From contig CAKVON010000004.1 of assembly GCA_934792625.1 (NCBI GenBank), positions 73,601-137,600 on the forward strand: a DNA stretch of 64,000 bases, in the 5' to 3' direction. The position numbers and the translations under genes were made by a program. This document shows, in pieces, positions 50,298-59,533 of the stretch; position 1 is the first letter of the stretch, and the number at the start of each line of letters is the position of its first letter. This DNA comes from an uncultured Atopobiaceae bacterium (lineage in GTDB: Bacteria > Actinomycetota > Coriobacteriia > Coriobacteriales > Atopobiaceae). The notes below the pieces were generated by a model. That model was not told the DNA's origin and did not search any database. It worked only from the letters and a program-made list of their open reading frames with translations.

Positions 50298-51514
50298 GTC
50301 CTGCGCGGGAACAGCCCGCGCGCGTCGGGGAACAGCCTCTCGCACAGGGCGACGAAGTAGTCGTCGGTCATCGACGAGAGGTAGTCGACCACGCATAGGT
50401 GCTCGTCGGCCTGCCAGTCATACTCCATGCCGTAGTGGGCAAGGGCGCGACGGACCTGCTTGATGTGCTGGCGGAATATCTCGGACTGCTCGTCGCCGGC
50501 GCGCAGGTTGGCGAGCTCGCGGTCGTACAACCTCTCGAACAGCTCTCGCACGGCGTCCGAGAAGTCCCCTCCCACCTCGCGTGACAGATAGATCTTCTCG
50601 TAGTTCTCGCGCTTGGCGCGCGCGAGCTCGGCAAAGCCCGCCTCGCTCATGGCGATGCGGTCGCGGCCGACGCTGTTCTCGACCACGTCGGAGACGAATG
50701 CCGACAGCGCCCACGCATTGTAGGCGCCGCCCAGCCCATCGTCGAAGTCGCCCTCGCCCAGCAGCCCTGCGCGGATGGCGTCCTGACGGTCCTTCCCCAC
50801 GTAGGCGATGATGTCGCTCAGGCGGACGACGCAGCCCTCGAGCGTCATGGGCCGCAGGCGCCCGATGGCGTCGTTGCCGCTGTCCCAGCACCCACGCACG
50901 ACGTCGTCGAACTCGTCGAAGGTCGAAAGCCCGCTCGTGGAGAACTCCTGGCACTCGAACTCGCCGTTGTGGCAGATCACGCCGTCGAGCGCCTGCAACG
51001 ACAGGTTGCGCCCATACAGGCGGTCGAGCACACGCACGCTCTGCACGTTGTGGAAGAACCAGCGGCCGTCACGCTCGCGCAAACAGTCGTTGAGGAAGCG
51101 CTCCCCGGCGTGCCCGAAGGGGGTGTGGCCGATGTCGTGGCCCAGCGCGATGGCCTCGATCAGGTCGAGGTTGAGCCCCAGGGCTCGGCCGATGTCGCGC
51201 GCCACGCGGGCCACGAGTTGCACGTGCAGGCCACGGCGCGTGAGGTCGTCGTTGGGGTTGAACGAGAAGACCTGCGTCTTGCCCGCGAGTCGGTTGTAGG
51301 CGGGCGTGTGCATGACCTTCTCGGCATCGCGCACGAACGCGGGTCGCTCGAAGGTGGCAAGGTCGCGGGCGTCGTCGCGACGACGAAGCGCCGCCGCGTC
51401 GGGCGTGGCGTACGGACTGCCACCCACCTCGGCGACCTCGCGGACCGCGGCGCGCGCGACGTCGGACAGCTCGCAGCGCACGTCCGGGGCGCACCTGTTG
51501 ACGACACCTGCCAT
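50273..51514 (-). CDS. Deoxyguanosinetriphosphate triphosphohydrolase-like protein
   Basis: 413-residue HD-domain dNTP triphosphohydrolase. The HD motifs are RLAGKTQVF (arginine and nearby His in the family), ALGHDIGHTPFGHAGE with the metal-binding HD, and LSDIIAYVGKD. SVRVLDRLYG and YLSREVGG fit dGTPase. It probably controls dNTP pools. The ATG at 51514 follows GAGGGG; a longer frame to 51559 is possible but lacks a binding site. The 3' end overlaps the convergent neighbour. Confidence 0.92.
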   Translation of the reverse strand: MAGVVNRCAPDVRCELSDVARAAVREVAEVGGSPYATPDAAALRRRDDARDLATFERPAFVRDAEKVMHTPAYNRLAGKTQVFSFNPNDDLTRRGLHVQLVARVARDIGRALGLNLDLIEAIALGHDIGHTPFGHAGERFLNDCLRERDGRWFFHNVQSVRVLDRLYGRNLSLQALDGVICHNGEFECQEFSTSGLSTFDEFDDVVRGCWDSGNDAIGRLRPMTLEGCVVRLSDIIAYVGKDRQDAIRAGLLGEGDFDDGLGGAYNAWALSAFVSDVVENSVGRDRIAMSEAGFAELARAKRENYEKIYLSREVGGDFSDAVRELFERLYDRELANLRAGDEQSEIFRQHIKQVRRALAHYGMEYDWQADEHLCVVDYLSSMTDDYFVALCERLFPDARGLFPRRTYFDDLDA

Positions 51515-51576
51515 GCCACATCCCCTCTCGCCATTGCCCTTTCGAAGAGCATAGGCCATGCCCCGGACACAAACCC

Positions 51577-52971
51577 CTAGTCGACGACCAGGCAGCCCAG
51601 GTTAAAGCGGCTCGTCTCGTACTCGATGATGTTGGCGCGGCCCGAGCGCGTGAACACGCCCGCGAAGCGTCCGCCGAACAGGTACAGGCCCTCCATGTTG
51701 TTGGCGGGCGTCGCGTCGAGAGGGTCCTCGCCCTCGGCGGGGGCGCCGCCGGCGATGAGCGGGGTCGCGTACTGCGGGGCATAGCGCTGGATGACGTCGC
51801 CTGCGGCGGCTGCGGCCTCGACCGCCTCGCGCCACTGGCCGTCGTCGGCGTCCAGCCCGGCCAGGATGCCGCGCCCGCCATAACCGTCGGCGGGCTTCAC
51901 GATCCAGTCGCACTTGTGCTCCAAGTAGCGCGCAAGGTCGCCCTCGGGCGAAAGGGTTATGGTCTCGGGCACGTGGGCGCGAACGAAGGCCAGCTCATCG
52001 GGGTCGAGGTACTTCTCTGCAGCATCGCCCCACAGGATCGAGAAGACCGTCTTGGTGGCGACGGGCCAGGTGCGGTAGCCGCCCACGACGCAGGCAAGCC
52101 CGCGCTCGGCGGCAGCGGCCAGCGCGTCGGCGCCAGCGCAGGGCTTGTCGAACAGCTCCCCGGTAACCGCGCGGCGCCAGACGCAGTCGATCGGGCCGTC
52201 GGGTCCTGCCAGCACCTCGGTGCCGTCCCCGGCGGCCGAGACGCGAAGGTCGCGAACGTCGACGAACGAGGCGGTCACACCACGGTCCCGAAGGATCTCG
52301 ACAAAGTGGTCGACGTCGTCGGTCGAGATGACGCTCTCTGCATAGTCGACGATCGCGAGGTTGCGCGGCGCCTCGGGATGCGTGGGCGCGCCCGCCTTGC
52401 CCTGCCAGCCGCGATAGGTCTCCAGCAGGGTGTCGACCCAGGACTCGCAGACGTCGAACCAACGGACGCTCGGGTGGCGCCGCTCGAACTCGGCGTAGGT
52501 GGGGGTCAGGCGCACGGCCCGGGTGACCTCGTCGGTCGTCACCATGCCGGCCGAGCCGTCGGTGTTGAGCTCGCAGAACTGGAAGTCGCCCGTCTCCTCG
52601 TCGAGGAAGACGTCCACGCGCGCCAGTGGAATCTCGCATTCGTAGCCGGTGGGCAGGCAGCACAGACGCGCCAGCTCGGGGTCCAGCCCAAACAGGTCGC
52701 GAAAGGCCTCGTCCTCACGGAAGGCGCGCGTGAGCTTGTCCATGATCCGGCCCATGGTCTCGGCCGCGTCGCGCAGAAGGGCGATCGTGGGGCCATCAAA
52801 GACCTTGGGCGTCAGCGCCCAGGGCACGGGGGCACCATGCAGCACGGCATGGGTCCTCGCCAGGTAGGCGTCTCCCCGGGCGCGACCGGGCGCGTCCCCG
52901 GAGAGGCCGTGGGCGATGTCGACGAACTCGTCCTCGAGGGCCCTCGAGCCGAGCGTGGCAGCTTGCTGCAT
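51577..52971 (-). CDS. Glutathionylspermidine synthase-family ATP-grasp protein
   Basis: 464-residue protein resembling the synthetase half of glutathionylspermidine synthase (ATP-grasp-like fold). Features: FCELNTDGSAGM (about 130-141), VGGYRTWPVATKTVFSILWGD, and the ATP-binding CDWIVKPADGYGGRGI. Such genes are common in anaerobic actinobacteria that do not make trypanothione, so the acceptor is likely different, perhaps a peptide or amine. The ATG at 52971 has GGAGG seven bases upstream; an in-frame ATG at 53031 lacks a site. Confidence 0.75.
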   Translation of the reverse strand: MQQAATLGSRALEDEFVDIAHGLSGDAPGRARGDAYLARTHAVLHGAPVPWALTPKVFDGPTIALLRDAAETMGRIMDKLTRAFREDEAFRDLFGLDPELARLCCLPTGYECEIPLARVDVFLDEETGDFQFCELNTDGSAGMVTTDEVTRAVRLTPTYAEFERRHPSVRWFDVCESWVDTLLETYRGWQGKAGAPTHPEAPRNLAIVDYAESVISTDDVDHFVEILRDRGVTASFVDVRDLRVSAAGDGTEVLAGPDGPIDCVWRRAVTGELFDKPCAGADALAAAAERGLACVVGGYRTWPVATKTVFSILWGDAAEKYLDPDELAFVRAHVPETITLSPEGDLARYLEHKCDWIVKPADGYGGRGILAGLDADDGQWREAVEAAAAAGDVIQRYAPQYATPLIAGGAPAEGEDPLDATPANNMEGLYLFGGRFAGVFTRSGRANIIEYETSRFNLGCLVVD

Positions 52972-53127
52972 GCGAACCTCCGTCGCGTCGCGCGGGCGCG
53001 CGGCAGACCGCGCGTCGCGTTTTCCTGTCAAGAAGAAATCGTAGCGTCGCCGCGTGTCACGCGCGTAAACGCGCCGCCGCCATTTGCGACGGTCGTGGCG
53101 CGGGCGGGCATTGCGAGTCGCGCGCGC

Positions 53128-54393
53128 CTAGAAGAGCGTGGGCTCATCGTCGTCGGGACGCGGCGCGCGGCGCCGATGCTGCGCCGCTGGCTTGGCGGGC
53201 CTTGCCGGCTTGGCGGACTTGGCGGGTCGCACGCACTTCTCGGCAGCGGGGGCATCTGTCGCCTGGCGAGAAGTGCGCGGCTCGCGCCCGGCCATTACCT
53301 CGAGCGTGCGCTCGGCGATCTGGCGCATGCCCCGAGCGTTGGGGTGCTCGAAGCCGTCCGCCAGAAGCGCGGCGTCGTGGTCCATGAGGACCATGCCGTC
53401 GACCAGGCCCATGTGCTGGTGGCGCGCGACCGCAGGCGCCAGCAGCGCGCCGAGCTCGCGCCAACAGCTTCTGTGGTGGCTCGGCCACGCGTCCTCGTCG
53501 TGCCAGACGGGGCTGCACACCCAACACGGCGTGTTGGGCCAGGCACGGGCAACCTCGTCCAGATACAGCCTCAGGTCGCGCCCGACCGCCGTGGCGGAGC
53601 AGGGCTCGTAGCGGTAGTTGGCCCCAAACGCCACGACGATGCGCGCGGGACGGACGGCCGAGCCCGCGTCGGCGACCGAGCCGGGCTGCGCCACCTGGCC
53701 GCCGACGCCCTGGTTCACGAGGTCGAGGTCAAGCCTGTCCGCCACGAGCCTGGGCCAGGCCAAGGCGGGGTCGTCGCAGACGAAGCCCTGCGCGATCGAG
53801 TCGCCCAGCACCAGCAGGCCGCGGCGCGCGCCCACCGGCGTGAGCGTCGCGCCGTCGCACATGATCTTTCTGACCCTGCAGCCACGCAGGCATGGCAGGT
53901 GGAAGCGCACGCGGCGCGTGTCGGCCATGCCGGGAAGCATCGGCTCGCCGTCGGGCGAGGCGGGCGCGGCGTCACGGGAGCCCGCAAGTCCCACGACAAC
54001 GACGGAGCCGCCACCCGCGACGGGTTCGGGCTCCAGCGGGCCAAGCGCCCGCCCGTCGACGTCGGCCGAGACGCAGTCGTGCGGCAGGCGGTCGGCGTCA
54101 CCATCGACGAGCGCCAGGCTCTCTGCGGTGCCGGCGGGTTCGGGGTCCTGCCACACCTCGAGCGCGACCCAACTGGCGTCGGTCTCGGCCTCGACCGTGA
54201 TGCCCGACGCGCACGCGGCCATCTGACGGTAGAGGCCCGGGTGCCATGCCATGCAGCTGGAAAGCGCGCGGACCTGCATGCCGGTCAGGCGCCAGGGGCG
54301 AACCCAGCCCGCCTCGTCGGTCGAGCGCACATGCCCGTGCAGGAAGTCGACGGCGGCCAGAGTCGTGCGCGCCTCGCGCGCCGCGGCCGTCAT
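53128..54393 (-). CDS. SGNH/GDSL-family hydrolase
   Basis: 421-residue SGNH hydrolase without a signal peptide. Block I LVLGDSIAQGF (about 191-201) carries the nucleophile serine, block II the glycine in NQGVGGQ, block III the asparagine in FGANYRYE, and block V D/H in ADGFEHPNARGM. An N-terminal 180-residue beta-rich domain precedes it. The C-terminal 45 residues are Lys/Arg/Pro-rich, ending DDDEPTLF. A near-perfect inverted pair of the CTTCTCG motif lies in this tail coding region. The ATG shares ATGA with the glycerate kinase stop, so the two are cotranslated. Substrate unknown. Confidence 0.75.
   Translation of the reverse strand: MTAAAREARTTLAAVDFLHGHVRSTDEAGWVRPWRLTGMQVRALSSCMAWHPGLYRQMAACASGITVEAETDASWVALEVWQDPEPAGTAESLALVDGDADRLPHDCVSADVDGRALGPLEPEPVAGGGSVVVVGLAGSRDAAPASPDGEPMLPGMADTRRVRFHLPCLRGCRVRKIMCDGATLTPVGARRGLLVLGDSIAQGFVCDDPALAWPRLVADRLDLDLVNQGVGGQVAQPGSVADAGSAVRPARIVVAFGANYRYEPCSATAVGRDLRLYLDEVARAWPNTPCWVCSPVWHDEDAWPSHHRSCWRELGALLAPAVARHQHMGLVDGMVLMDHDAALLADGFEHPNARGMRQIAERTLEVMAGREPRTSRQATDAPAAEKCVRPAKSAKPARPAKPAAQHRRRAPRPDDDEPTLF
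53233..53276. repeat. Inverted pair of the CTTCTCG 14-mer within a gene
   Basis: GCACTTCTCGGCAG (53233-53246) and CTGGCGAGAAGTGC (53263-53276) form 14-base arms with one mismatch around a 16-base loop, inside the C-terminal coding region of the SGNH hydrolase. Confidence 0.8.
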
Positions 54394-55544
54394 GCGGCGC
54401 CCCCGAACTCTGCCGAGAAGAGCCGTCGGGCCGCGGCCCTCAGGTTGGACTCTGCCTGCGCCATGGCGCGCTCGGGGTCCGCGTCGGGCCCGACACATGC
54501 CTCGACGCGAACAAGCCCCAGGCCACGGGTCTCGTCTGCGGTCGCGTCGCACATGCCGACGACGGCAGCCGCGCGCACGCCGAGGGCGGCGGCGTGCGCG
54601 CACACGCCACAGACGGCCTTGCCCGCGGCGGTCTGCGCGTCGAGGCGGCCCTCCCCCGTCACCACGAGGTCGGCGTCGCGCGCGATGTCGTCGAATCCGG
54701 CAAGGTCGAGCACGCAGTCGATCCCGGGACGCACCCGCGCTCCGGCAAACGCCATGAGCGCCGAGCCCAGGCCGCCGGCGGCACCCGACCCTGGCCGACG
54801 CGAGACGGCGCGGCCGACGGAGGCGTCCAGCACGCGTGCGTAGGAGCGCATGCCGCGCTCGAGCTCGTCGACCATGCGGGCGTCCGCGCCCTTCTGCGGG
54901 GCGAAGACGCGCGTGGCGCCATGCGGCCCGCACAGCGGGTTGTCCACGTCGCACATGACCAGGACCTCACAGGCCGCCAGGCGCGCGTCGAGCCCCGAGG
55001 TGTCGATCGCGCGAACGCGCCCCAGGTCACGGCCACAGCCAGAAAGCTCCTCGTCCTTCTCGCCAAGGAATCTGACGCCAAGCTCGCGCAGGGCGCCGCA
55101 GCCGGCGTCGTTGGTGGCGCTGCCGCCGATGCCCACCCACAGCCTGCGGGCGCCCTGCGACAGCGCGTGCCCGATGAGCTCGCCGGTGCCGCGGGTCGAG
55201 GCCGCCATGGGGTCGAGCTCGGAGGCGCCCACGAGTGTCAGCCCCGACGCCGCGGCCATCTCGACCACGGCAGAACCATCATCCAACAGCAGGTAGGAGG
55301 CATCGGTCATGTGTCCCAGGGGGGCATGCACGCGAACGCCCACACGCTCGCAGGCACGCGTCGCGGCGATGGCGTCGAGCGTGCCCTCGCCGCCGTCGGC
55401 GACCCGCACGCAGTCGCACCGGGCGCCGGGCACCAGGGCAAGCAGCTCCCCGCGCACGATGTCGGCCACCTCGGCGGAGGTCAGGCTCCCCTTGAACGAG
55501 TCGCTCGCGACGACGACCCTGGGGGCGCCGGCCTCACTCGCCAT
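54390..55544 (-). CDS. glxK: Glycerate kinase (GlxK/GarK type)
   Basis: 384-residue type II glycerate kinase making phosphoglycerate. Motifs: VVVASDSFKGSLTSAEVADIV, VADGGEGTLDAI, GSATNDAGCGALRELGVRFL, RPGSGAAGGLGSALMAFA and VVTGEGRLDAQTAAGKA. Length is normal. The ATG at 55544 lies inside the end of the upstream phosphatase gene (11-base overlap) and the stop overlaps the SGNH gene by ATGA, so the three form one operon. It may act in serine or glyoxylate catabolism. Confidence 0.95.
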   Translation of the reverse strand: MASEAGAPRVVVASDSFKGSLTSAEVADIVRGELLALVPGARCDCVRVADGGEGTLDAIAATRACERVGVRVHAPLGHMTDASYLLLDDGSAVVEMAAASGLTLVGASELDPMAASTRGTGELIGHALSQGARRLWVGIGGSATNDAGCGALRELGVRFLGEKDEELSGCGRDLGRVRAIDTSGLDARLAACEVLVMCDVDNPLCGPHGATRVFAPQKGADARMVDELERGMRSYARVLDASVGRAVSRRPGSGAAGGLGSALMAFAGARVRPGIDCVLDLAGFDDIARDADLVVTGEGRLDAQTAAGKAVCGVCAHAAALGVRAAAVVGMCDATADETRGLGLVRVEACVGPDADPERAMAQAESNLRAAARRLFSAEFGGAA

Positions 55545-56334
55545 CGGCCACCGCCTCGTAGGTCACGGCGCCGTCGTCCAGGCGCAAGAGGCACACCTGG
55601 CCCGTCGGCGCGCCGGAGGCGCACGCGCAGTCGATGTCCACGCGGTCCGCGATGCCGCCCGTGGCCTGGCAGGCACCCACGCGCAGCATGAGGGCGCGGC
55701 CGTCGGGGTCGCAGGGGTCGTCCTGGCAGCGGTCGCACAAAGGTGCCGCCAGCGGCGTGGGCGTGTGGCCGCACACCACGACCGCGCCGGTGCCGTCCGG
55801 GCGCACCAGCCCGGTGGGGCCTCCCCAGAAGTCCTCGCGAATCCACAGCAGGTCGTCACGGGTCTGTGCCGAGAGGAACCGCTCGCACGCGGCGTCGTCC
55901 CACACGTCGGGCGCGATCGCGCGGCCGGGGCGGATGCCCGCATGGGCAAACAGGAAGGCGCGGCCGCCGACGATGGCGTGGCCGTACGCGGGCAGGGTGC
56001 CCGCCCACTCCAAAAGGTCGACGCGCTGTTCGACGGGGGTGTTGAGCAGGCTCGTGTGGGTCGCGGCGCCACCGTTGCTCAGCCAGTTGTAGGAGGCCAG
56101 TTGGTCGTCCGGACTCGTCAGGACGTCGAGCATGAGCTGCTCGTGGTTGCCCATGATGGCATGCGCGCAGGACAGGTCGCGAACCATGCGCAGCACGTCC
56201 GCCGCGGCGGGCCCGCGGTCGATCATGTCGCCGAGGACCCACAGGGTGTCGTCGTCGGCGAGCGAGACGCGCCCCAGGGCGCGGTCGAAGGCCGCCGCGC
56301 GACCATGGACGTCGCTCACGACGTAGGTGGACAT
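55534..56334 (-). CDS. Calcineurin-like metallophosphoesterase (Ser/Thr phosphatase PrpA-like)
   Basis: 266-residue di-metal phosphoesterase. Metal motifs: YVVSDVHGRAAAF (D, H), WVLGDMIDRGPAAADVL (GD-x-DRG), AIMGNHEQLML (GNHE), LFAHAGIRP and VVVCGHTPT. This is the PPP-like/bacteriophage lambda phosphatase and symmetrical Ap4A hydrolase pattern; the substrate is not certain. Several Cys and Asp residues near the C-terminus (CDRCQDDPCDPDGRA) could bind metal. The ATG at 56334 has GGGGAGG upstream. Confidence 0.9.
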   Translation of the reverse strand: MSTYVVSDVHGRAAAFDRALGRVSLADDDTLWVLGDMIDRGPAAADVLRMVRDLSCAHAIMGNHEQLMLDVLTSPDDQLASYNWLSNGGAATHTSLLNTPVEQRVDLLEWAGTLPAYGHAIVGGRAFLFAHAGIRPGRAIAPDVWDDAACERFLSAQTRDDLLWIREDFWGGPTGLVRPDGTGAVVVCGHTPTPLAAPLCDRCQDDPCDPDGRALMLRVGACQATGGIADRVDIDCACASGAPTGQVCLLRLDDGAVTYEAVADGE

Positions 56335-56436
56335 GGGGCTGCGCCTCCCCTCGGTTCGGCGGATACTGCCAAAGAGCCTACCACTTGCCGCGGCCGCGGC
56401 GGCGGGCCCGACCATGCCAACAGCTTCGGTCGGACG

Positions 56437-57006
56437 TCAGCGGCGCCGGCCACCACAACGTCTGACGCCATGCCGACGACCCGAAAGCCGCTCGTGGCGC
56501 ACGCGGAGACGCCAGCCGCCGGTGCTTCCCGGCTCGATCACGCGACCCGGCCCGCCCTTCTCGGCAGAGGCACGCTCCACCGCCAGGACCACGTCGCGGA
56601 TGGTTGGCTCCAGGCGCGCCTTCTTGAGCTGGCACTCCCACACAACCAGCACGGTCCAGCCGTCCGCCACCAACAGCTCGTCCACGCGCGCGTCACGCTC
56701 GCGGTTCCGACGGAACTTCCCCTCCCAAAACTCCACGTTCTTGCGGGGAAGCGGCAGGTCGCAGTGGGGGCAGCGGTGCCAGAAGCAGCCGTTGACGAAG
56801 ATGGCCACCTTGCGGCCGGGGTAGCAGATGTCGGGCTTGCCGGGGCACGCCTTCCAGTGCAGGCGGTACCCGGGAAGGCCGGCCTCGCGCAGCGCCCGGC
56901 GCACGAGCAGCTCGGGCTTGGTGTTCTTGCTCTTGTTCGCCTGCATCACGTGGCGGGTGGCCTCGCTCACCCCGCCGTCCGCGCGCACGTCGCCGTCAGA
57001 TGCCAC
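56437..57006 (-). CDS. vsr: Very short patch repair (Vsr) endonuclease
   Basis: 189-residue Vsr endonuclease, which nicks 5' of T in T:G mismatches arising from 5-methylcytosine deamination. The Vsr core spans about 15-150: MQANKSKNTKPELLVRRAL, GYRLHWKACPGKPDICYPGRKVAIFVNGCFWHRC with the catalytic aspartate and zinc histidine/cysteines, and FWEGKFRRNRERD. The C-terminal 40 residues are Arg-rich and beyond the usual length. The start is GTG at 57006, preceded by GGAGG. No cytosine methyltransferase gene is in the window. Confidence 0.92.
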   Translation of the reverse strand: MASDGDVRADGGVSEATRHVMQANKSKNTKPELLVRRALREAGLPGYRLHWKACPGKPDICYPGRKVAIFVNGCFWHRCPHCDLPLPRKNVEFWEGKFRRNRERDARVDELLVADGWTVLVVWECQLKKARLEPTIRDVVLAVERASAEKGGPGRVIEPGSTGGWRLRVRHERLSGRRHGVRRCGGRRR

Positions 57007-57068
57007 GGCCCACCTCCAGACCCGACAATCCTACCCGTTTGCACTAACCTTGTCTGTCAGACATCCGA

Positions 57069-57082
57069 CTACCGAGAAGGAC
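57069..57082 (-). repeat. Intergenic copy of the CTTCTCG 14-mer
   Basis: GTCCTTCTCGGTAG on the minus strand, in the 111-base gap between the divergent vsr and Nudix genes. Confidence 0.5.
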
Positions 57083-57117
57083 GCGCGGCCCGCCCGCCGC
57101 GCCCGACGGGAGGACCC

Positions 57118-57552
<435 letters not shown>

Positions 57553-57648
57553 CTCGCGGACGCCGTGCCCGAGGGGCACATGCGCGGGTATCATCTGAGC
57601 AATGCACAGGCGGGCCGCGCGCCCGCGACACACGAAGGGAGCGACCCC

Positions 57649-58605
57649 ATGTCGTTCGACAACGAGCTCGACGTCACCCCCGACACGAATCCCGACGGCG
57701 CCTGCGCCGACACCACCCCCGGGCAGACCGCCCCGGCACAGCCCGTGGCCGCCCCCGCGACGGGCCCCGAGCCGTCAGAGCCGGCGCCCGCTCCGCAGCC
57801 CGAGCCCACCCCCACGGCGTCGCCCGCGCCGTCCGAGCCTGCCCCTGCCGAGAAGCCCATCGAGTCCGCGAGCGCCACCTCCTCGAGCGAGGCCAACCAC
57901 TCCGGCCCCGGCGCCTACATCGCGTTTGCCGTTGTGGTGGTCCTTCTTTGCGGGCTTGCCTCCCTGGCCGCCAATGCCCTCGGCAACCTGACCGCCGAGA
58001 TCGGCGAGACCGTCGTCGACCAGATCGAGAACGGCTCCGACCAAGACGACGACTGGGACTGGGGCTTTAGCGCCGGGCGCGACGAGATCGACCCGGACGA
58101 CGACTTCACCGGCGAGGTCTCCTACGAGAGCGCCATCGACTACAGCTACGACGTCCTGTGGGAGCGCGCCTCCGACTACGTCTATGCCAGCGACTACGAC
58201 AATGCCGACGCAAAGGTCACCGAAGCCGTGAAGGCGCTGTGCGAGCTGGACGACGACGCCTCCGACGAGCTGTTCGACCGCTTCTACGACGCGTGGGGCG
58301 AGTACGACGACGCCCCCGGGAAGATGGCCGAGGCCAAGGGCATCGCCAACGCCGCCAAGGCGGCCATCGAGGCGTACAAGATTCCCGACGGCATCGGCGC
58401 CGAGGCGAAGCGCGACCTCGAGGACGCCCGCGACGCGCTCGCCGAGCGCTGGGAGCACGTCGCCAAGCTCTGTGACGAGCTGTCGGTCAGCGGCAAGAAG
58501 GATGCCGACGACCTGAGTGCCATCGACACCGAGGCGAGCGACCTCGCCAGCAAGGCCGGCGGCCTGCTCGACGACGCGCTGACCGACTCGGCCAGCAACA
58601 GGTAG
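57649..58605 (+). CDS. Unknown membrane-anchored protein with acidic extracytoplasmic domain
   Basis: Not recognised. 318 residues: a Pro/Ala/Glu-rich N-terminus (1-80, probably disordered and cytoplasmic), one transmembrane helix (about 86-108), and a strongly acidic region (WDWGFSAGRDEIDPDDDF) leading into a predicted all-helical domain (155-318) with repeated Asp/Glu/Ala/Lys. The helical half, with DYSYDVLWERASDYVYASDYDNADAKV, resembles no family I can name. The ATG at 57649 follows AAGGGAG. It lies between the Nudix gene and thyA with its own promoter-like TATCAT near 57587. Confidence 0.7.
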   Translation: MSFDNELDVTPDTNPDGACADTTPGQTAPAQPVAAPATGPEPSEPAPAPQPEPTPTASPAPSEPAPAEKPIESASATSSSEANHSGPGAYIAFAVVVVLLCGLASLAANALGNLTAEIGETVVDQIENGSDQDDDWDWGFSAGRDEIDPDDDFTGEVSYESAIDYSYDVLWERASDYVYASDYDNADAKVTEAVKALCELDDDASDELFDRFYDAWGEYDDAPGKMAEAKGIANAAKAAIEAYKIPDGIGAEAKRDLEDARDALAERWEHVAKLCDELSVSGKKDADDLSAIDTEASDLASKAGGLLDDALTDSASNR

Positions 58606-58617
58606 CGGGAGCGCGCC

Positions 58618-58631
58618 GCACTTCTCGCCAG
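58618..58631 (+). repeat. Intergenic copy of the CTTCTCG 14-mer
   Basis: GCACTTCTCGCCAG, 13 bases after the stop of the unknown membrane protein and 42 bases before thyA. Confidence 0.6.
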
Positions 58632-58672
58632 CGAACCACGCGGCACGAACACCCCTTTTGGGAGGGACAGGC

Positions 58673-59521
58673 TTGAGCAAGGCAGACCAGCTGTTCTGCG
58701 CCATGTGCGCGGACATCATCGACAACGGGACCACGACCGAGGGCCAGAGGGTCCGCCCTCACTGGGAGGACGGCACGCCCGCCTACACCATCAAGCGCTT
58801 TGGCGTGGTCAACCGCTACGACCTGCGCGAGGAGTTCCCCGCGCTGACCCTTCGCCGCACCGCGCTCAAGAGTGCGATGGACGAGGTCCTGTGGATCTAC
58901 CAGCGCAAGTCCAACAACATCGGAGAGCTCAACTCCCACATCTGGGACCAGTGGGCCGACGAGACGGGTTCCATCGGCAAGGCCTACGGCTACCAGATCG
59001 CCCAGAAGTCGCACTATGCCGAGGGCGACTTCGACCAGATGGACCGCGTGCTCTATGACCTCGAGCACACGCCCTTCTCGCGCCGCATCATGACGAACAC
59101 CTACGTCTTCTCGGACCTCTCCGAGATGCACCTCTACCCGTGCGCCTACAGCGTGACCTACAACGTCACCCAGACGCCCGGCGACGACCGCCTGACCCTC
59201 AACATGCTGCTCAACCAGCGCAGCCAGGACATCCTCGCGGCCAACAACTGGAACGTCTGCCAGTACGCGATCCTGCTGATGATGGTCGCGCAGTCCGTCG
59301 GCATGATCGCGGGCGAGCTCGTCCACGTCATCGCGGACGCCCACATCTACGACCGCCACGTCGACATCATCCGCGAGCTCATCTCCAGGCCGCAGTACGA
59401 CGCCCCGCGCGTCTCGCTCAACCCCGAGGTCACGAACTTCTACGACTTCACGACGGCGGACCTCATCGTAGAGGGGTACGAGCACGGCCCGCAGGTTAAG
59501 AACATCCCCATCGCGGTCTAG
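58673..59521 (+). CDS. thyA: Thymidylate synthase
   Basis: 282-residue folate-dependent thymidylate synthase (ThyA class) making dTMP. The nucleophile is Cys in MHLYPCAYS. Also present are NIGELNSHIWDQWADETGSIGKAYGYQ, the dUMP phosphate-binding RRI, LLNQRSQDILAANNWNVCQYAILLMMVAQ and DAHIYDRHVD. It is divergent from the E. coli type but complete. The start is TTG at 58673, with GGGAGGG six bases upstream; no ATG fits. Followed 12 bases later by folA, the usual partner that recycles dihydrofolate. Confidence 0.95.
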   Translation: MSKADQLFCAMCADIIDNGTTTEGQRVRPHWEDGTPAYTIKRFGVVNRYDLREEFPALTLRRTALKSAMDEVLWIYQRKSNNIGELNSHIWDQWADETGSIGKAYGYQIAQKSHYAEGDFDQMDRVLYDLEHTPFSRRIMTNTYVFSDLSEMHLYPCAYSVTYNVTQTPGDDRLTLNMLLNQRSQDILAANNWNVCQYAILLMMVAQSVGMIAGELVHVIADAHIYDRHVDIIRELISRPQYDAPRVSLNPEVTNFYDFTTADLIVEGYEHGPQVKNIPIAV

Positions 59522-59533
59522 GCGGTGCCACCC

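Noticed and set aside
53128..54954. A longer SGNH frame extending upstream to 54954
   Set aside because: The extra part lies within glxK in another frame; the ATG at 54393 shares an ATGA overlap and matches the domain start.
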